Of a stretch of 10,839 nucleotides of DNA, positions 1-6,346 are shown in pieces (position 1 is the first letter of the stretch; the number at the start of each line of letters is the position of its first letter). The position numbers were made by a program, and so were the translations under genes. This DNA is from Candidatus Uhrbacteria bacterium (GTDB lineage: Bacteria > Patescibacteriota > Patescibacteriia > UBA9934), in assembly GCA_003453595.1 (NCBI GenBank), contig DMOG01000019.1, positions 1 through 10,839 on the forward strand. Reading direction: 5' to 3'. The notes beneath the pieces were generated by a model that was not told the origin of the DNA, made no database searches, and saw only the letters and a list, made by a program, of their open reading frames with translations.

Positions 1-11
1 GCAGGAATTAG

Positions 12-86
12 GAAACAAAGCCGAGTCATTATGTAATGTTATTCGCGAATGATGTGACCAGCTGGCGTAGCCGATGAAACAAAGCC
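12..86. repeat. 11-bp direct repeat pair gaaacaaagcc
   Basis: The 11-mer gaaacaaagcc occurs at 12-22 and again at 76-86, in the non-coding tail beyond the solute-binding protein gene. The second copy overlaps the foot of the terminator hairpin at 83-108. Between the copies lies a 10-bp palindrome, attcgcgaat (41-50). The repeat could be a remnant of a duplicated terminator or a small repeat element. Nothing coding was seen in 1-149. Confidence 0.4.
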
Positions 87-108
87 ACCAGACTTCAGTC
101 TGGTGGCT
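83..108 (-). terminator. Rho-independent terminator of the galU / solute-binding protein operon
   Basis: A perfect 12-bp inverted repeat (agccaccagact, 83-94; agtctggtggct, 97-108) has a 2-nt gap and ends 42 nt beyond the stop codon of the minus-strand lipoprotein gene. Read on the minus strand, the stem is followed by TTGTTTC, a short and interrupted U-tract. Position and stem strength support a terminator for the minus-strand operon. The stem is GC-rich enough to be a repeat-derived palindrome instead. Confidence 0.6.
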
Positions 109-149
109 GTTCACATTTATTTTCAACCTCCCTAACCTCTTCCAACCCC

Positions 150-1535
150 CTACTTCTTATAAGTCCCTGACACCTGTGTTGCGGCTGAGTCCATGATGTC
201 ACCGGGGTCTTCGTAGCTTCCTGACAAAACCGCGTTGATTAAATCTTCAAATACATCTTCCATGACTCCAGAATCGTAACCATGGTACCAGCTTTGAGCT
301 GTTAAAGTTTGTTCAGCAAAAGCACCAAGGTATGAATCATTAAGCTGACTGGAAATTAGATTGCGAAGGGCAGTTGGTTTTTTGGCAGCATCTAAATATG
401 AGACAACTTGATCTTCGCTTGTTTCAAATTGTACAAAGTCCCAAGCCCAATCTGGATTATCACAGGAGGCAGTAACTGATTCTACCCAGTAATTAGCAAA
501 GTTTATTTCTCGTCCACCAGAAATTTGGGGAACAGGTGCGATACCATAATTAAGTTTTGGAGAAGCGGTCTGAATAAGTGGAATGTGATAACTGTATCCT
601 AGGAACATGGCGGTCTCACCGTTTGTAAATGATTCAAAAGAGCTATCAAAGGTATTGTTCCATGTATAAACTTCCTTGGTTGGATTGGCAAAATCAGTGT
701 AAAAACTGACAGCATCAAATCCTGGGAAAACTCCATCAGCAACATCATTGGTGATTGTGTTAAATGTAATTTTATTTTTTTGATCAGTCATCGCTGTGCC
801 GTTTTGCATCATGAGTAGGGAAACAATATCGCTGGCTCGCTCAACATTTTGTGATGTTCCTAAGGCAGCGCCTGATTGATCGACATTCCCAGATTTGTCA
901 TAGGTGGTTAGTGCAATTACATCATCTTGAAACTCGCCCCAACTCTGTGGTGGTGTGGCAATACCAGCGGTATTGAAAAGATCTTTGTTGTAATAAAGAG
1001 CTAACGAATCCATTGCCAAAGGCAGACCATAAATTTTTTCAACTGGGCTAACATCTGTGTCAACTTGATAATCCAATATCACATCTTGAGCAATTTGTTC
1101 AACAAAGGTTGATTCAAGTTGGCGCATGCTCATGGTTGGTTCTGTGCGAGAAACAACCACGGTTTCTTTACGAAGTGTTCCTTGAGTTTCTTGATATGTC
1201 AGATTTACACTTTCTGGCATTGGTGCCAAAAGAACTTGATAGGCTGGTAGCCAAGTGTTGTGCAAGGAAACAATGTCTGGTCCACGATTCTCAGCAAAAG
1301 CACGGATCAGTTCGTTTTCGTATTCATCGTAGCGTAACTTTCTATAATTAATTTTTACATTTGGATGAATGACGCGGTAATTATTGATGATAGTGTCAAA
1401 AGCGTCGTCATCATCGAAAACGCGCCAGACCGTTAGCTCAACATTTTCAAGTGTGGCTGAAGATGAGCCACCAGTACATCCTGCGCCTGTGCCGACAAGC
1501 AAGACAAACAGTAAAAGGATCGCAATTTTTTTCAT
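150..1535 (-). CDS. Extracellular solute-binding lipoprotein (ABC transporter family 1, sugar-type)
   Basis: The 461-residue protein resembles family-1 ABC solute-binding proteins (MalE-like), which capture sugars or related solutes outside the membrane. Residues 1-19 are a classic signal peptide (MKK then a hydrophobic run), and Cys20 in GAGC is the probable lipidation site, although the lipobox lacks the usual Leu at -3. The motif LTVWRVFDD (34-42), the GPDIV segment (85-89) and IYGLPLAMDSLALYYNKDLF-type sequence (168-187) are typical of the family fold. The region 105-165 is longer than usual and may be an insertion. The gene starts one base after the galU stop, so the two are co-transcribed. 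No permease or ATPase gene lies nearby, so a transporter partner must be encoded elsewhere or the protein is a stand-alone binder. The substrate cannot be told from sequence alone. Confidence 0.88.
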   Translation of the reverse strand: MKKIAILLLFVLLVGTGAGCTGGSSSATLENVELTVWRVFDDDDAFDTIINNYRVIHPNVKINYRKLRYDEYENELIRAFAENRGPDIVSLHNTWLPAYQVLLAPMPESVNLTYQETQGTLRKETVVVSRTEPTMSMRQLESTFVEQIAQDVILDYQVDTDVSPVEKIYGLPLAMDSLALYYNKDLFNTAGIATPPQSWGEFQDDVIALTTYDKSGNVDQSGAALGTSQNVERASDIVSLLMMQNGTAMTDQKNKITFNTITNDVADGVFPGFDAVSFYTDFANPTKEVYTWNNTFDSSFESFTNGETAMFLGYSYHIPLIQTASPKLNYGIAPVPQISGGREINFANYWVESVTASCDNPDWAWDFVQFETSEDQVVSYLDAAKKPTALRNLISSQLNDSYLGAFAEQTLTAQSWYHGYDSGVMEDVFEDLINAVLSGSYEDPGDIMDSAATQVSGTYKK

Positions 1536-1536
1536 A

Positions 1537-2406
1537 TTATAAAATGGATTTTATAAATGCTCGTATTTCTTTTTTCAGATTTTTGTCCTCAAGAGCCAGC
1601 GCGATATTTGTTTTTAGCCACGCCTCAACCGTGCCTGTGTCGCGGTAAGTTCCGTCAACTATTTTGATATACATTGGTCGAGTTTTACCAAGCGTGGCAA
1701 TAGCATCAACCAACCAAACCTCGCCGTCTTTGCCTCGCTTTGTTTTTCGTAAAATATCAAATATCTCAGGAGGCAGAATGTATCCGCCAAGTGCCGCAAT
1801 GTCTGACTTTGCTTTTTCCGGACCCGGTTTTTCCACGATTCCTTTTACTTGCCATAGGTTCTTTTCAACCTGCGCAACTGGGTCAACAATTCCAAATCTT
1901 CTTTGACCCTCAGCGCCAACGCGCATACCAGTCAAAACCGGATCGCCATATTTTTCATAAGCATCAATCAGCTGTTTGAGGCGTGGCTTTTTGCCACCTG
2001 TAAAAAACTCATCACCCCAGACGACTGCAAAAGGTTCGTCACCAATAACATGTTCGGCACAAAGCACAGGAGTGCCGTTTCCATAAGGGCCTTTTTGACG
2101 GATATATGTGAAGTTAGCCATGTCAGCAATTTTTTTAACTCGTTCACGCAATTCTTCTTTTCCTTGTTTCTTTAGCCAGTTTTGCAAGTCGTGGTTATAG
2201 TCAAAGTGATCCTCAACTGCGCGCTTTGACGCACCAGTGACAAGAATAATATCAGTGATTCCACTATCCACTGCTTCTTCTACCACATATTGAATAACAG
2301 GCTTGTCGATTATTGGCATCATTTCCTTGGGCATGGCTTTGGTAACAGGCAGAAAACGAGTTCCATATCCTGCCACTGGAATAACAACTTTACGTATTTT
2401 TTGCAT
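1537..2406 (-). CDS. galU: UTP--glucose-1-phosphate uridylyltransferase
   Basis: The protein makes UDP-glucose from UTP and glucose-1-phosphate in the cytoplasm, feeding glycan synthesis. At 289 residues it has the usual length. The nucleotide-binding signature GYGTRFLPVTKAMPKEMMPI spans residues 13-32, WGDE (130-133) is the metal/nucleotide site, VEKP (191-194) carries the expected catalytic Lys193, and YRDTGTVEAWL (254-264) matches the family's C-terminal substrate loop. Departures from the proteobacterial form are YGNGTPVL (108-115) where GLGHAVL is usual, and EVWLVDAI (229-236) where E-x-QLTDAI is usual. Some change in substrate preference therefore cannot be excluded. It is the first gene of a two-gene operon; an extended -10 box lies 27 nt upstream. 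The ATG at 2406 has no Shine-Dalgarno sequence. Confidence 0.93.
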   Translation of the reverse strand: MQKIRKVVIPVAGYGTRFLPVTKAMPKEMMPIIDKPVIQYVVEEAVDSGITDIILVTGASKRAVEDHFDYNHDLQNWLKKQGKEELRERVKKIADMANFTYIRQKGPYGNGTPVLCAEHVIGDEPFAVVWGDEFFTGGKKPRLKQLIDAYEKYGDPVLTGMRVGAEGQRRFGIVDPVAQVEKNLWQVKGIVEKPGPEKAKSDIAALGGYILPPEIFDILRKTKRGKDGEVWLVDAIATLGKTRPMYIKIVDGTYRDTGTVEAWLKTNIALALEDKNLKKEIRAFIKSIL

Positions 2407-2432
2407 AAATCTTTAGTGTTTAGAATAATTTC

Positions 2433-2441
2433 ATTATAGCA
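2433..2441 (-). promoter_or_regulatory. Extended -10 promoter of the galU operon
   Basis: The minus strand reads TGCTATAAT, a perfect extended -10 element (TGn-TATAAT), with the hexamer at 2438-2433. No good -35 lies at 16-18 bp; TTGGCC at 2463-2458 is 19 bp away. The predicted start near 2426 gives a leader of about 20 nt before the galU ATG. Confidence 0.6.
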
Positions 2442-2507
2442 GTTTTTAAAACAAATTGGCCAACACGCAGTGCTGGACAATTATCGCTGTTTTTTTTATT
2501 TCATATC

Positions 2508-2597
2508 TGGCGGAGGTGGGAGGATTCGAACCTCCGATACCCTTTCGGGCATAACGCTTTTCGAGAGCGCCCCATTCAACCACTCTGGCACACCTCC
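2508..2597 (-). tRNA. tRNA-Ser (anticodon CGA)
   Basis: A complete class II tRNA is readable on the minus strand. The acceptor stem GGAGGTG pairs with CACCTCC, the discriminator is G, and CCA is encoded (2508-2510). The anticodon stem CGCT/AGCG encloses the loop CTCGAAA, giving anticodon CGA, which reads the serine codon UCG. A long variable arm (ATGCCC-GAAA-GGGTAT) is diagnostic of the Ser/Leu/Tyr class, and the T-arm is GGAGG-TTCGAAT-CCTCC. No terminator follows before the galU promoter, so some read-through into galU is possible. Confidence 0.96.
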
Positions 2598-2609
2598 GTT
2601 TCTTGCTTG

Positions 2610-2638
2610 AGGCTATCATGAAACAAGGGGTTTTTCAA
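2610..2638 (-). promoter_or_regulatory. Probable tRNA-Ser promoter
   Basis: On the minus strand TTGAAA (2638-2633) is separated by 17 bp from TAGCCT (2615-2610), and TGA directly precedes the latter as an extended -10. The predicted start lies about 6 nt before the mature tRNA 5' end, which fits a short 5' leader removed by RNase P. The -10 hexamer itself matches the consensus poorly (3 of 6). Confidence 0.45.
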
Positions 2639-2671
2639 TATATAGAGTTCGTTTATTAAATACAGCAGATA

Positions 2672-2680
2672 TGTCATAAT
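2672..2680 (+). promoter_or_regulatory. Possible extended -10 promoter of the 196-aa gene
   Basis: TGTCATAAT fits an extended -10 (TGn plus CATAAT, 5 of 6 matches). No convincing -35 stands 17 bp upstream. The predicted start near 2687 leaves about 23 nt of leader without a Shine-Dalgarno motif before the ATG at 2710. It faces away from the tRNA-Ser promoter. Confidence 0.4.
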
Positions 2681-2709
2681 AGATAAAAGAATAATTAACC
2701 TACTTTTAT

Positions 2710-3300
2710 ATGTTTGGAAGAAAAAAAGGAGAGGGAGAGCCAAGACCAGCACCGGTGGTTGAGGCCGAGATAGCAGAGACAGATGCTAATTTGTCAGAAA
2801 TGTTTGGATGGTTGCATGAAGCAACAGATCAAGGTGATCTCGAGGCTGCTATTGATCTTATGCGCGAAGCGGGCGAACGACGATTAGCATTAATGGATGA
2901 ACGAAAGTCGCTTTTGGAAAGAGCATCAGAGCTTTATCAAGAAGGTAGGATTGAGCAGGCACAAGAGGTGGCAGAGGTTGTTGCACAAGCTGATGTTGCC
3001 TTACAGGACTCTGTCAGTGCACAGCAAAGAGCGGAAGGTGCAATGCAAAGAGCAAGAGAAATAGTTGATGCTCAACCACTTTCCGAAAGCGAGATTGGTA
3101 TTGGTGCCCGTTTGGTTGATGAGGTAATGAAAGGTCAGCCAGAGCTATTAGCATCTGACAAGTCGGCGGCGACAAGGCGTGCAGCAAGATTGTTAAGAGT
3201 CAATGATGAACTGGCGGCTAAGGATCAGCTCGTTAGAGAGCTAGCAGGAATTGGTGATCGTCCTAAGGCATGGGAAGATGTTTCTTGGACAGTGAGATAA
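2710..3300 (+). CDS. Hypothetical charged helical protein (196 aa)
   Basis: I do not recognise this gene. The protein has no signal peptide or membrane segment, so it should be cytoplasmic. The N-terminus is basic (MFGRKKG) and followed by a Pro/Glu-rich linker (8-20). Residues about 27-125 are nearly all helix-forming with heptad-like spacing and look like helical hairpins or a coiled coil. The piece SELYQEGRIEQAQEVAEVV (74-92) resembles a TPR-type helix pair, but no full repeat unit is clear. A second helical region (129-180) is followed by a short tail with two Trp residues. It is a single-gene unit in the opposite orientation to its neighbours, with its own extended -10 and a strong terminator. 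A PspA-like or TPR-like scaffold role is only a guess from composition. That it is a real gene is supported by its length, helical periodicity and flanking signals. Confidence 0.8.
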   Translation: MFGRKKGEGEPRPAPVVEAEIAETDANLSEMFGWLHEATDQGDLEAAIDLMREAGERRLALMDERKSLLERASELYQEGRIEQAQEVAEVVAQADVALQDSVSAQQRAEGAMQRAREIVDAQPLSESEIGIGARLVDEVMKGQPELLASDKSAATRRAARLLRVNDELAAKDQLVRELAGIGDRPKAWEDVSWTVR

Positions 3301-3303
3301 AAT

Positions 3304-3341
3304 ATAAAAACACCCTCTATTGATCTAGGGGGTGTTTTTAT
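3304..3341. terminator. Bidirectional terminator between convergent genes
   Basis: A 16-bp stem with one G-T pair (3304-3319 with 3326-3341; loop ttgatc) has an A-run on the left and a T-run on the right, so it can act as a Rho-independent terminator for both strands. It begins 4 nt after the stop of the 196-aa gene and overlaps the stop codon of the ligase gene (3338-3340). This is very compact use of sequence. Confidence 0.88.
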
Positions 3342-4729
3342 ATCGATTTTTTTTGATAGGAAAGTGCAATAAAGGCTATTAATAATATCCAAGTTAAAAC
3401 AGCAAGATCGTTTTTAAAATAAGGAACATCAACAAGTCCGTGAATGAAAATTGTGAGCAGGGCGGAGAAGATGGCGAATGTTACCACTTCGACATTAGGA
3501 GAAGTCTTCAAGTTCCTCGAAATGGTTTTGAGTATCAAGAATCCAAACCAGAACAGGGCGATTAGTCCGAGGATGCCGAGCTCAGACCAGGTGTTTAGGA
3601 AGATGTTGTGTGGGTATTGGAAGATTTCGTAAAGGGTTGAGTCATGATATGGCTCAAGCGCGGTTGGGTAGCCGTTGAGTCCAACGCCAAAGATTGGATT
3701 GTCTTTGATAAGTTCCATTGTCTCACCCAATTGTGAGAGTCGAACCTGGCCAGAGTAGTCTTGGAGTAAAAGTTTCTCGCGTGAGAATGGTATGAGAAGT
3801 GAGAATAGGACTAGCGTCACGGATAATACTAGTAGGACGAGTTTTTTCTTTTTGGAAATATTTGAAATTAGCAGGGTGATTATTACGGCAGACGGAATTG
3901 CAACCAAGGCGGCCTCGGTTTGGGAAAGGATGATGGCGATGAGGCCGAGGATTATTGAAATTAATGATAACCACCCCCGCCCTTCGCTCTGCAGAGCTTC
4001 GGAGCGGCACAGCCAACCCCTCCTTAAAAAGGAGGGGAGTTCGAAATGTGGTCTCTCACCCTTTTTAAGGGGGAGTGGGAGGGGGTTATGGCGGATTATT
4101 AAGATTGAGTTGAACACCACGATTGGTGCTAAGAAAAGTCCGAGGGCGTTTGGATAGTCAAAAATGCTTGTGGCTCGCAGTTCGATATCCCATGGAATGG
4201 GAATACCAACGCCAGTTAAATATTGAAAAATAGCAAAGATTGAAAGCGCGATCGCCGTAATGCTTAATGCTTGCAAGCATCGACACCAATCTTTTTTATT
4301 AAAAGTCGAGAGCATCATAATGGCCACAAGAATTGGTTCGATGAAATATGCTTTCCAGATGCCCAGAGCTAAGAATGTGTCAGGAGCAATGATAATTCCG
4401 ATGATCGATGCAATTAGAAGTAAGATTGTCGGATAAAGCCAGACGAGAAGATCCCTCCTATCGTCGGGATGGGAAAGGGGCGTGTCGAGGTGGGAAAGGG
4501 GCGAGTCGGGCCAGATTAACTTGATCATCCACACCACAGCACAAATCAAAATCATTATTTCCAGAGCAGTTGAAGGGATGGGACCGATGGAGAATCGGAG
4601 TAAGTAAACGGGCAGAAGACCTGACAACAAAATAAGCCCAAGCCGAAGATTACGCCACGCAAGAATAGCAAAAAGTGTGAAAAGGATTGTAAGTAAGGTT
4701 GGGTACATAAATCTATTATCTATGTTCAC
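3338..4729 (-). CDS. O-antigen ligase / polymerase-like membrane protein (Wzy_C family)
   Basis: The 463-residue polytopic protein has about 12 hydrophobic segments. The Wzy_C/WaaL signature lies late in the protein: FGVGLNGYP, then an extra-membrane loop, then PHNIFLNTWSELGILGL, with the His and Glu expected in this family. Such proteins polymerise glycan repeat units or transfer lipid-linked glycans at the outer membrane face. It lies 52 nt downstream of the flippase gene on the same strand, consistent with one glycan-export operon. The start is GTG at 4729; an in-frame ATG at 4708 is a possible alternative, and neither has a strong ribosome-binding site. Two hydrophilic stretches look foreign. 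Residues about 75-92 hold a 7-residue repeat (SPLSHLD/TPLSHPD). Residues about 214-254 are encoded by a palindromic repeat element. Both lie between membrane segments and keep the frame open. Confidence 0.87.
   Translation of the reverse strand: MNIDNRFMYPTLLTILFTLFAILAWRNLRLGLILLSGLLPVYLLRFSIGPIPSTALEIMILICAVVWMIKLIWPDSPLSHLDTPLSHPDDRRDLLVWLYPTILLLIASIIGIIIAPDTFLALGIWKAYFIEPILVAIMMLSTFNKKDWCRCLQALSITAIALSIFAIFQYLTGVGIPIPWDIELRATSIFDYPNALGLFLAPIVVFNSILIIRHNPLPLPLKKGERPHFELPSFLRRGWLCRSEALQSEGRGWLSLISIILGLIAIILSQTEAALVAIPSAVIITLLISNISKKKKLVLLVLSVTLVLFSLLIPFSREKLLLQDYSGQVRLSQLGETMELIKDNPIFGVGLNGYPTALEPYHDSTLYEIFQYPHNIFLNTWSELGILGLIALFWFGFLILKTISRNLKTSPNVEVVTFAIFSALLTIFIHGLVDVPYFKNDLAVLTWILLIAFIALSYQKKSI
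3968..4088. repeat. Palindromic (MITE/REP-like) repeat element inside the ligase gene
   Basis: About 121 bp begin with taacc-accccc and end with ggaggggg-tta, imperfect terminal inverted repeats with TA at each end. Inside are a perfect 12-bp palindrome gctctgcagagc (3986-3997), a 9-bp stem cccctcctt/aaggagggg with an aaa loop (4017-4037), and a second ccctt/aaggg hairpin (about 4060-4070). The base composition is C/G-homopolymer rich, unlike the surrounding gene. It reads through in the ligase frame as a Pro/Arg/Glu-rich stretch. The G/C-homopolymer hairpin style resembles dispersed repeats I recall from Parcubacteria-type genomes; that is memory, not a search. Confidence 0.72.
4470..4511. 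repeat. 21-bp tandem duplication in the ligase gene
   Basis: Two adjacent 21-bp copies (4470-4490 and 4491-4511) sharing tgggaaaggggcg at their start match at 18 of 21 positions, and a partial third copy (gtcggga) lies just left. Being a multiple of three, the unit adds seven residues per copy (SPLSHLD, TPLSHPD) to a loop between membrane segments. Confidence 0.75.
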
Positions 4730-4781
4730 TTCTTCGCGCTTTGGGCTACGAAGGGCACGGCTTGGTTCTGATATTTGACTC

Positions 4782-6221
4782 CTACGGCTGACTTATTGGT
4801 GGTTTTTCTGGCAAGAATAGATTTAACACTTCTTTTGGTTTTGGTCCACCCAGGGCTGTTAGAGCCACAGCGTAAACTATCATTGAGAGTGGCAGTAAGA
4901 TGGCAATGTGCAGATCGGCTAGTAATTTCAAAACAATAAACATGATAATGCTTGCCAGAACTGCTTTGGAAAGCATTTTAAGTGATGGGAAGTAATGGCT
5001 GATGCGCCAGACAACTGCAAAGGTCAAAAGTCCAATAAGCATTTCTGAGAAAAGTGTCATCCAAGCTGCGGCCCACATTCCGTATTGGGGAATAAAGATA
5101 ACATAGCCAATAACCGTAAAGACGGCCACTGCCAAATATCCAAATGTCATTATTTTTTGTTTGTTAAGGGCAACAACAGCGTGTCCGAAAAGTGAATTCC
5201 AAAAAACAATGGCAGCAGCTGGCCCTAGAATCATCAAAACTTGACCTGACTGTGTAAAATCTGATCCAGCAATTAGTTGCATAATTGGAACTCCAACGGC
5301 AATTGATCCAAAGATGATTGGCGTAGCTGCAATTGAGAGGAAATCAAAAGATTTTTGCATGTAATCCTTAAATCGATTTGTGCGCGATGCACTCCATGCA
5401 GCTACAAGAAGGGGAAGGGCAATGCCCATGTACATAACTGGAATAGCTGAAACAACATCAACAACTTTATAAGCTGCTCCATAAATTCCTGTTTCTGCGT
5501 TTGAGCGAAACACTGACAAGAAGACAACATCACCACGCATGTAGATCAAATTAAAAAAGATTGATGCGCCAATTGGCCAGCTTCGTTTTATAATTGTTTT
5601 CCAAATTGCCAAATTTAATCTTGGCTTAAACGCAACCAGTGCTCGGGTTTGGGCCAGCATAATGATTAGCTGAATTCCGTTGCCAATAACCAAGAGCCAG
5701 ACAATGTCTACCACGCTAAAGTTAAAAATCGGTGCGCAGATAACTCCAATTAGCACAGCGGTGCGGTTAGCTAGTTCAGCCATAACAGCCCGCGACATGA
5801 GCATGCGTTTTTGAAATACACCAACAAACATTTGGGCAGTTGTGCCAAAAAGATAGGAGAATGATCCAACTGCGATTGAAAGTTGGATTATATTGTCGTA
5901 TGGGAAAAAGATAGCTACTACCGGAGCAAGCGCCAAGAAAATAATGGCTGATAATATTCGCAAAGTGAATAGATTCCCCAGTAGTGCAGGTTCGTCTGCC
6001 TCATGCTCGGAGATCATTTGGGTGGTGGTGAGCGTTAGGCCAAAGTCAACAATAACTGCAAAGATTGATAAGAAAGAAAGCGCAATGGTAAATTGACCAT
6101 ATCCTTCAACTCCAAGATGGCGAGCAAGAATTGCCACTGTTAAAACCCCAAGCACGGTCGCAGTTGTCTTTCCAATAATTTGAATAGCAGCGTTTTGAGC
6201 AAGTTTTCTGGTTTCTTTCAT
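4782..6221 (-). CDS. Polysaccharide flippase (Wzx/MATE-like, MOP superfamily)
   Basis: This is a polytopic membrane protein of 479 residues from ATG 6221 with about 12-14 hydrophobic segments, the usual size for lipid-linked oligosaccharide flippases. The N-terminal pattern is typical of the family: KLAQNAAIQIIGKTTATVLG, then ARHLGVEGYGQFTIALSFLS, where the GxxxYGQF motif follows the first helix. Mid-protein IYGAAYKVVDVVSAIPVMY also matches. It should carry undecaprenyl-linked glycan units across the cytoplasmic membrane for the ligase/polymerase-like protein encoded just downstream. A longer reading from GTG 6242 would add MLYNNLT, but the extra codons overlap a TATAAT box, so ATG 6221 is preferred. 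Which glycan it moves is not visible; no glycosyltransferases lie in the window. Confidence 0.9.
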   Translation of the reverse strand: MKETRKLAQNAAIQIIGKTTATVLGVLTVAILARHLGVEGYGQFTIALSFLSIFAVIVDFGLTLTTTQMISEHEADEPALLGNLFTLRILSAIIFLALAPVVAIFFPYDNIIQLSIAVGSFSYLFGTTAQMFVGVFQKRMLMSRAVMAELANRTAVLIGVICAPIFNFSVVDIVWLLVIGNGIQLIIMLAQTRALVAFKPRLNLAIWKTIIKRSWPIGASIFFNLIYMRGDVVFLSVFRSNAETGIYGAAYKVVDVVSAIPVMYMGIALPLLVAAWSASRTNRFKDYMQKSFDFLSIAATPIIFGSIAVGVPIMQLIAGSDFTQSGQVLMILGPAAAIVFWNSLFGHAVVALNKQKIMTFGYLAVAVFTVIGYVIFIPQYGMWAAAWMTLFSEMLIGLLTFAVVWRISHYFPSLKMLSKAVLASIIMFIVLKLLADLHIAILLPLSMIVYAVALTALGGPKPKEVLNLFLPEKPPISQP

Positions 6222-6231
6222 AGTAAGATTA

Positions 6232-6237
6232 TTATAC
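6232..6237 (-). promoter_or_regulatory. Possible -10 box of the flippase operon
   Basis: The minus strand has TATAAT 10 nt before the preferred ATG at 6221, so transcription would begin within a few nucleotides of the start codon (a leaderless or near-leaderless mRNA). No -35 of quality is seen at 16-19 bp, which lowers certainty. It would be divergent from the promoter at 6310-6338. Confidence 0.4.
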
Positions 6238-6309
6238 AGCACAACAGAAGCATCGCCGAGTTGTCAGATTTAGTCTAAAAAGGCTGTGCATAGAGTGTTG
6301 AAAACATTT

Positions 6310-6338
6310 TTGTCCAGATACTCAAGGATTGATATACT
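6310..6338 (+). promoter_or_regulatory. Promoter of the SpoIID-like gene
   Basis: TTGTCC (6310-6315), a 17-bp spacer and TATACT (6333-6338) preceded by TGA form a sigma-70-type promoter with an extended -10. The predicted start is near 6345 and the first in-frame ATG is at 6347, which implies a leaderless transcript. Confidence 0.65.
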
Positions 6339-6346
6339 AAGAATGC

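Noticed and set aside
41..50. Palindrome attcgcgaat as an operator.
   Set aside because: It is 10 bp, not placed near a promoter, and such palindromes are expected by chance in a window this size.
1109..2175. Several short plus-strand open frames opposite the lipoprotein and galU genes.
   Set aside because: They are shadows of conserved minus-strand genes, with no domains or start signals.
2466..2490. Possible plus-strand terminator (cagtg...cgctg then a T-run).
   Set aside because: The stem is only 5 bp with a G-T pair and a long loop, and no plus-strand gene precedes it.
3723..4157. Additional open frames on both strands (3723-4016 minus, 3792-4157 plus) across the ligase gene.
   Set aside because: They overlap a clear membrane-protein gene and stay open largely because the palindromic repeat lacks stops in several frames; their predicted products have no recognisable features.
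3338..4729. Ligase gene as a pseudogene disrupted by the repeat.
   Set aside because: The frame is continuous, hydrophobic segments resume after the element, and the conserved Wzy_C motif is intact.
6222..6242. Seven-codon N-terminal extension of the flippase from a GTG at 6242.
   Set aside because: The extension overlaps a TATAAT box, and the ATG at 6221 begins the usual family N-terminus; kept only as an alternative start.
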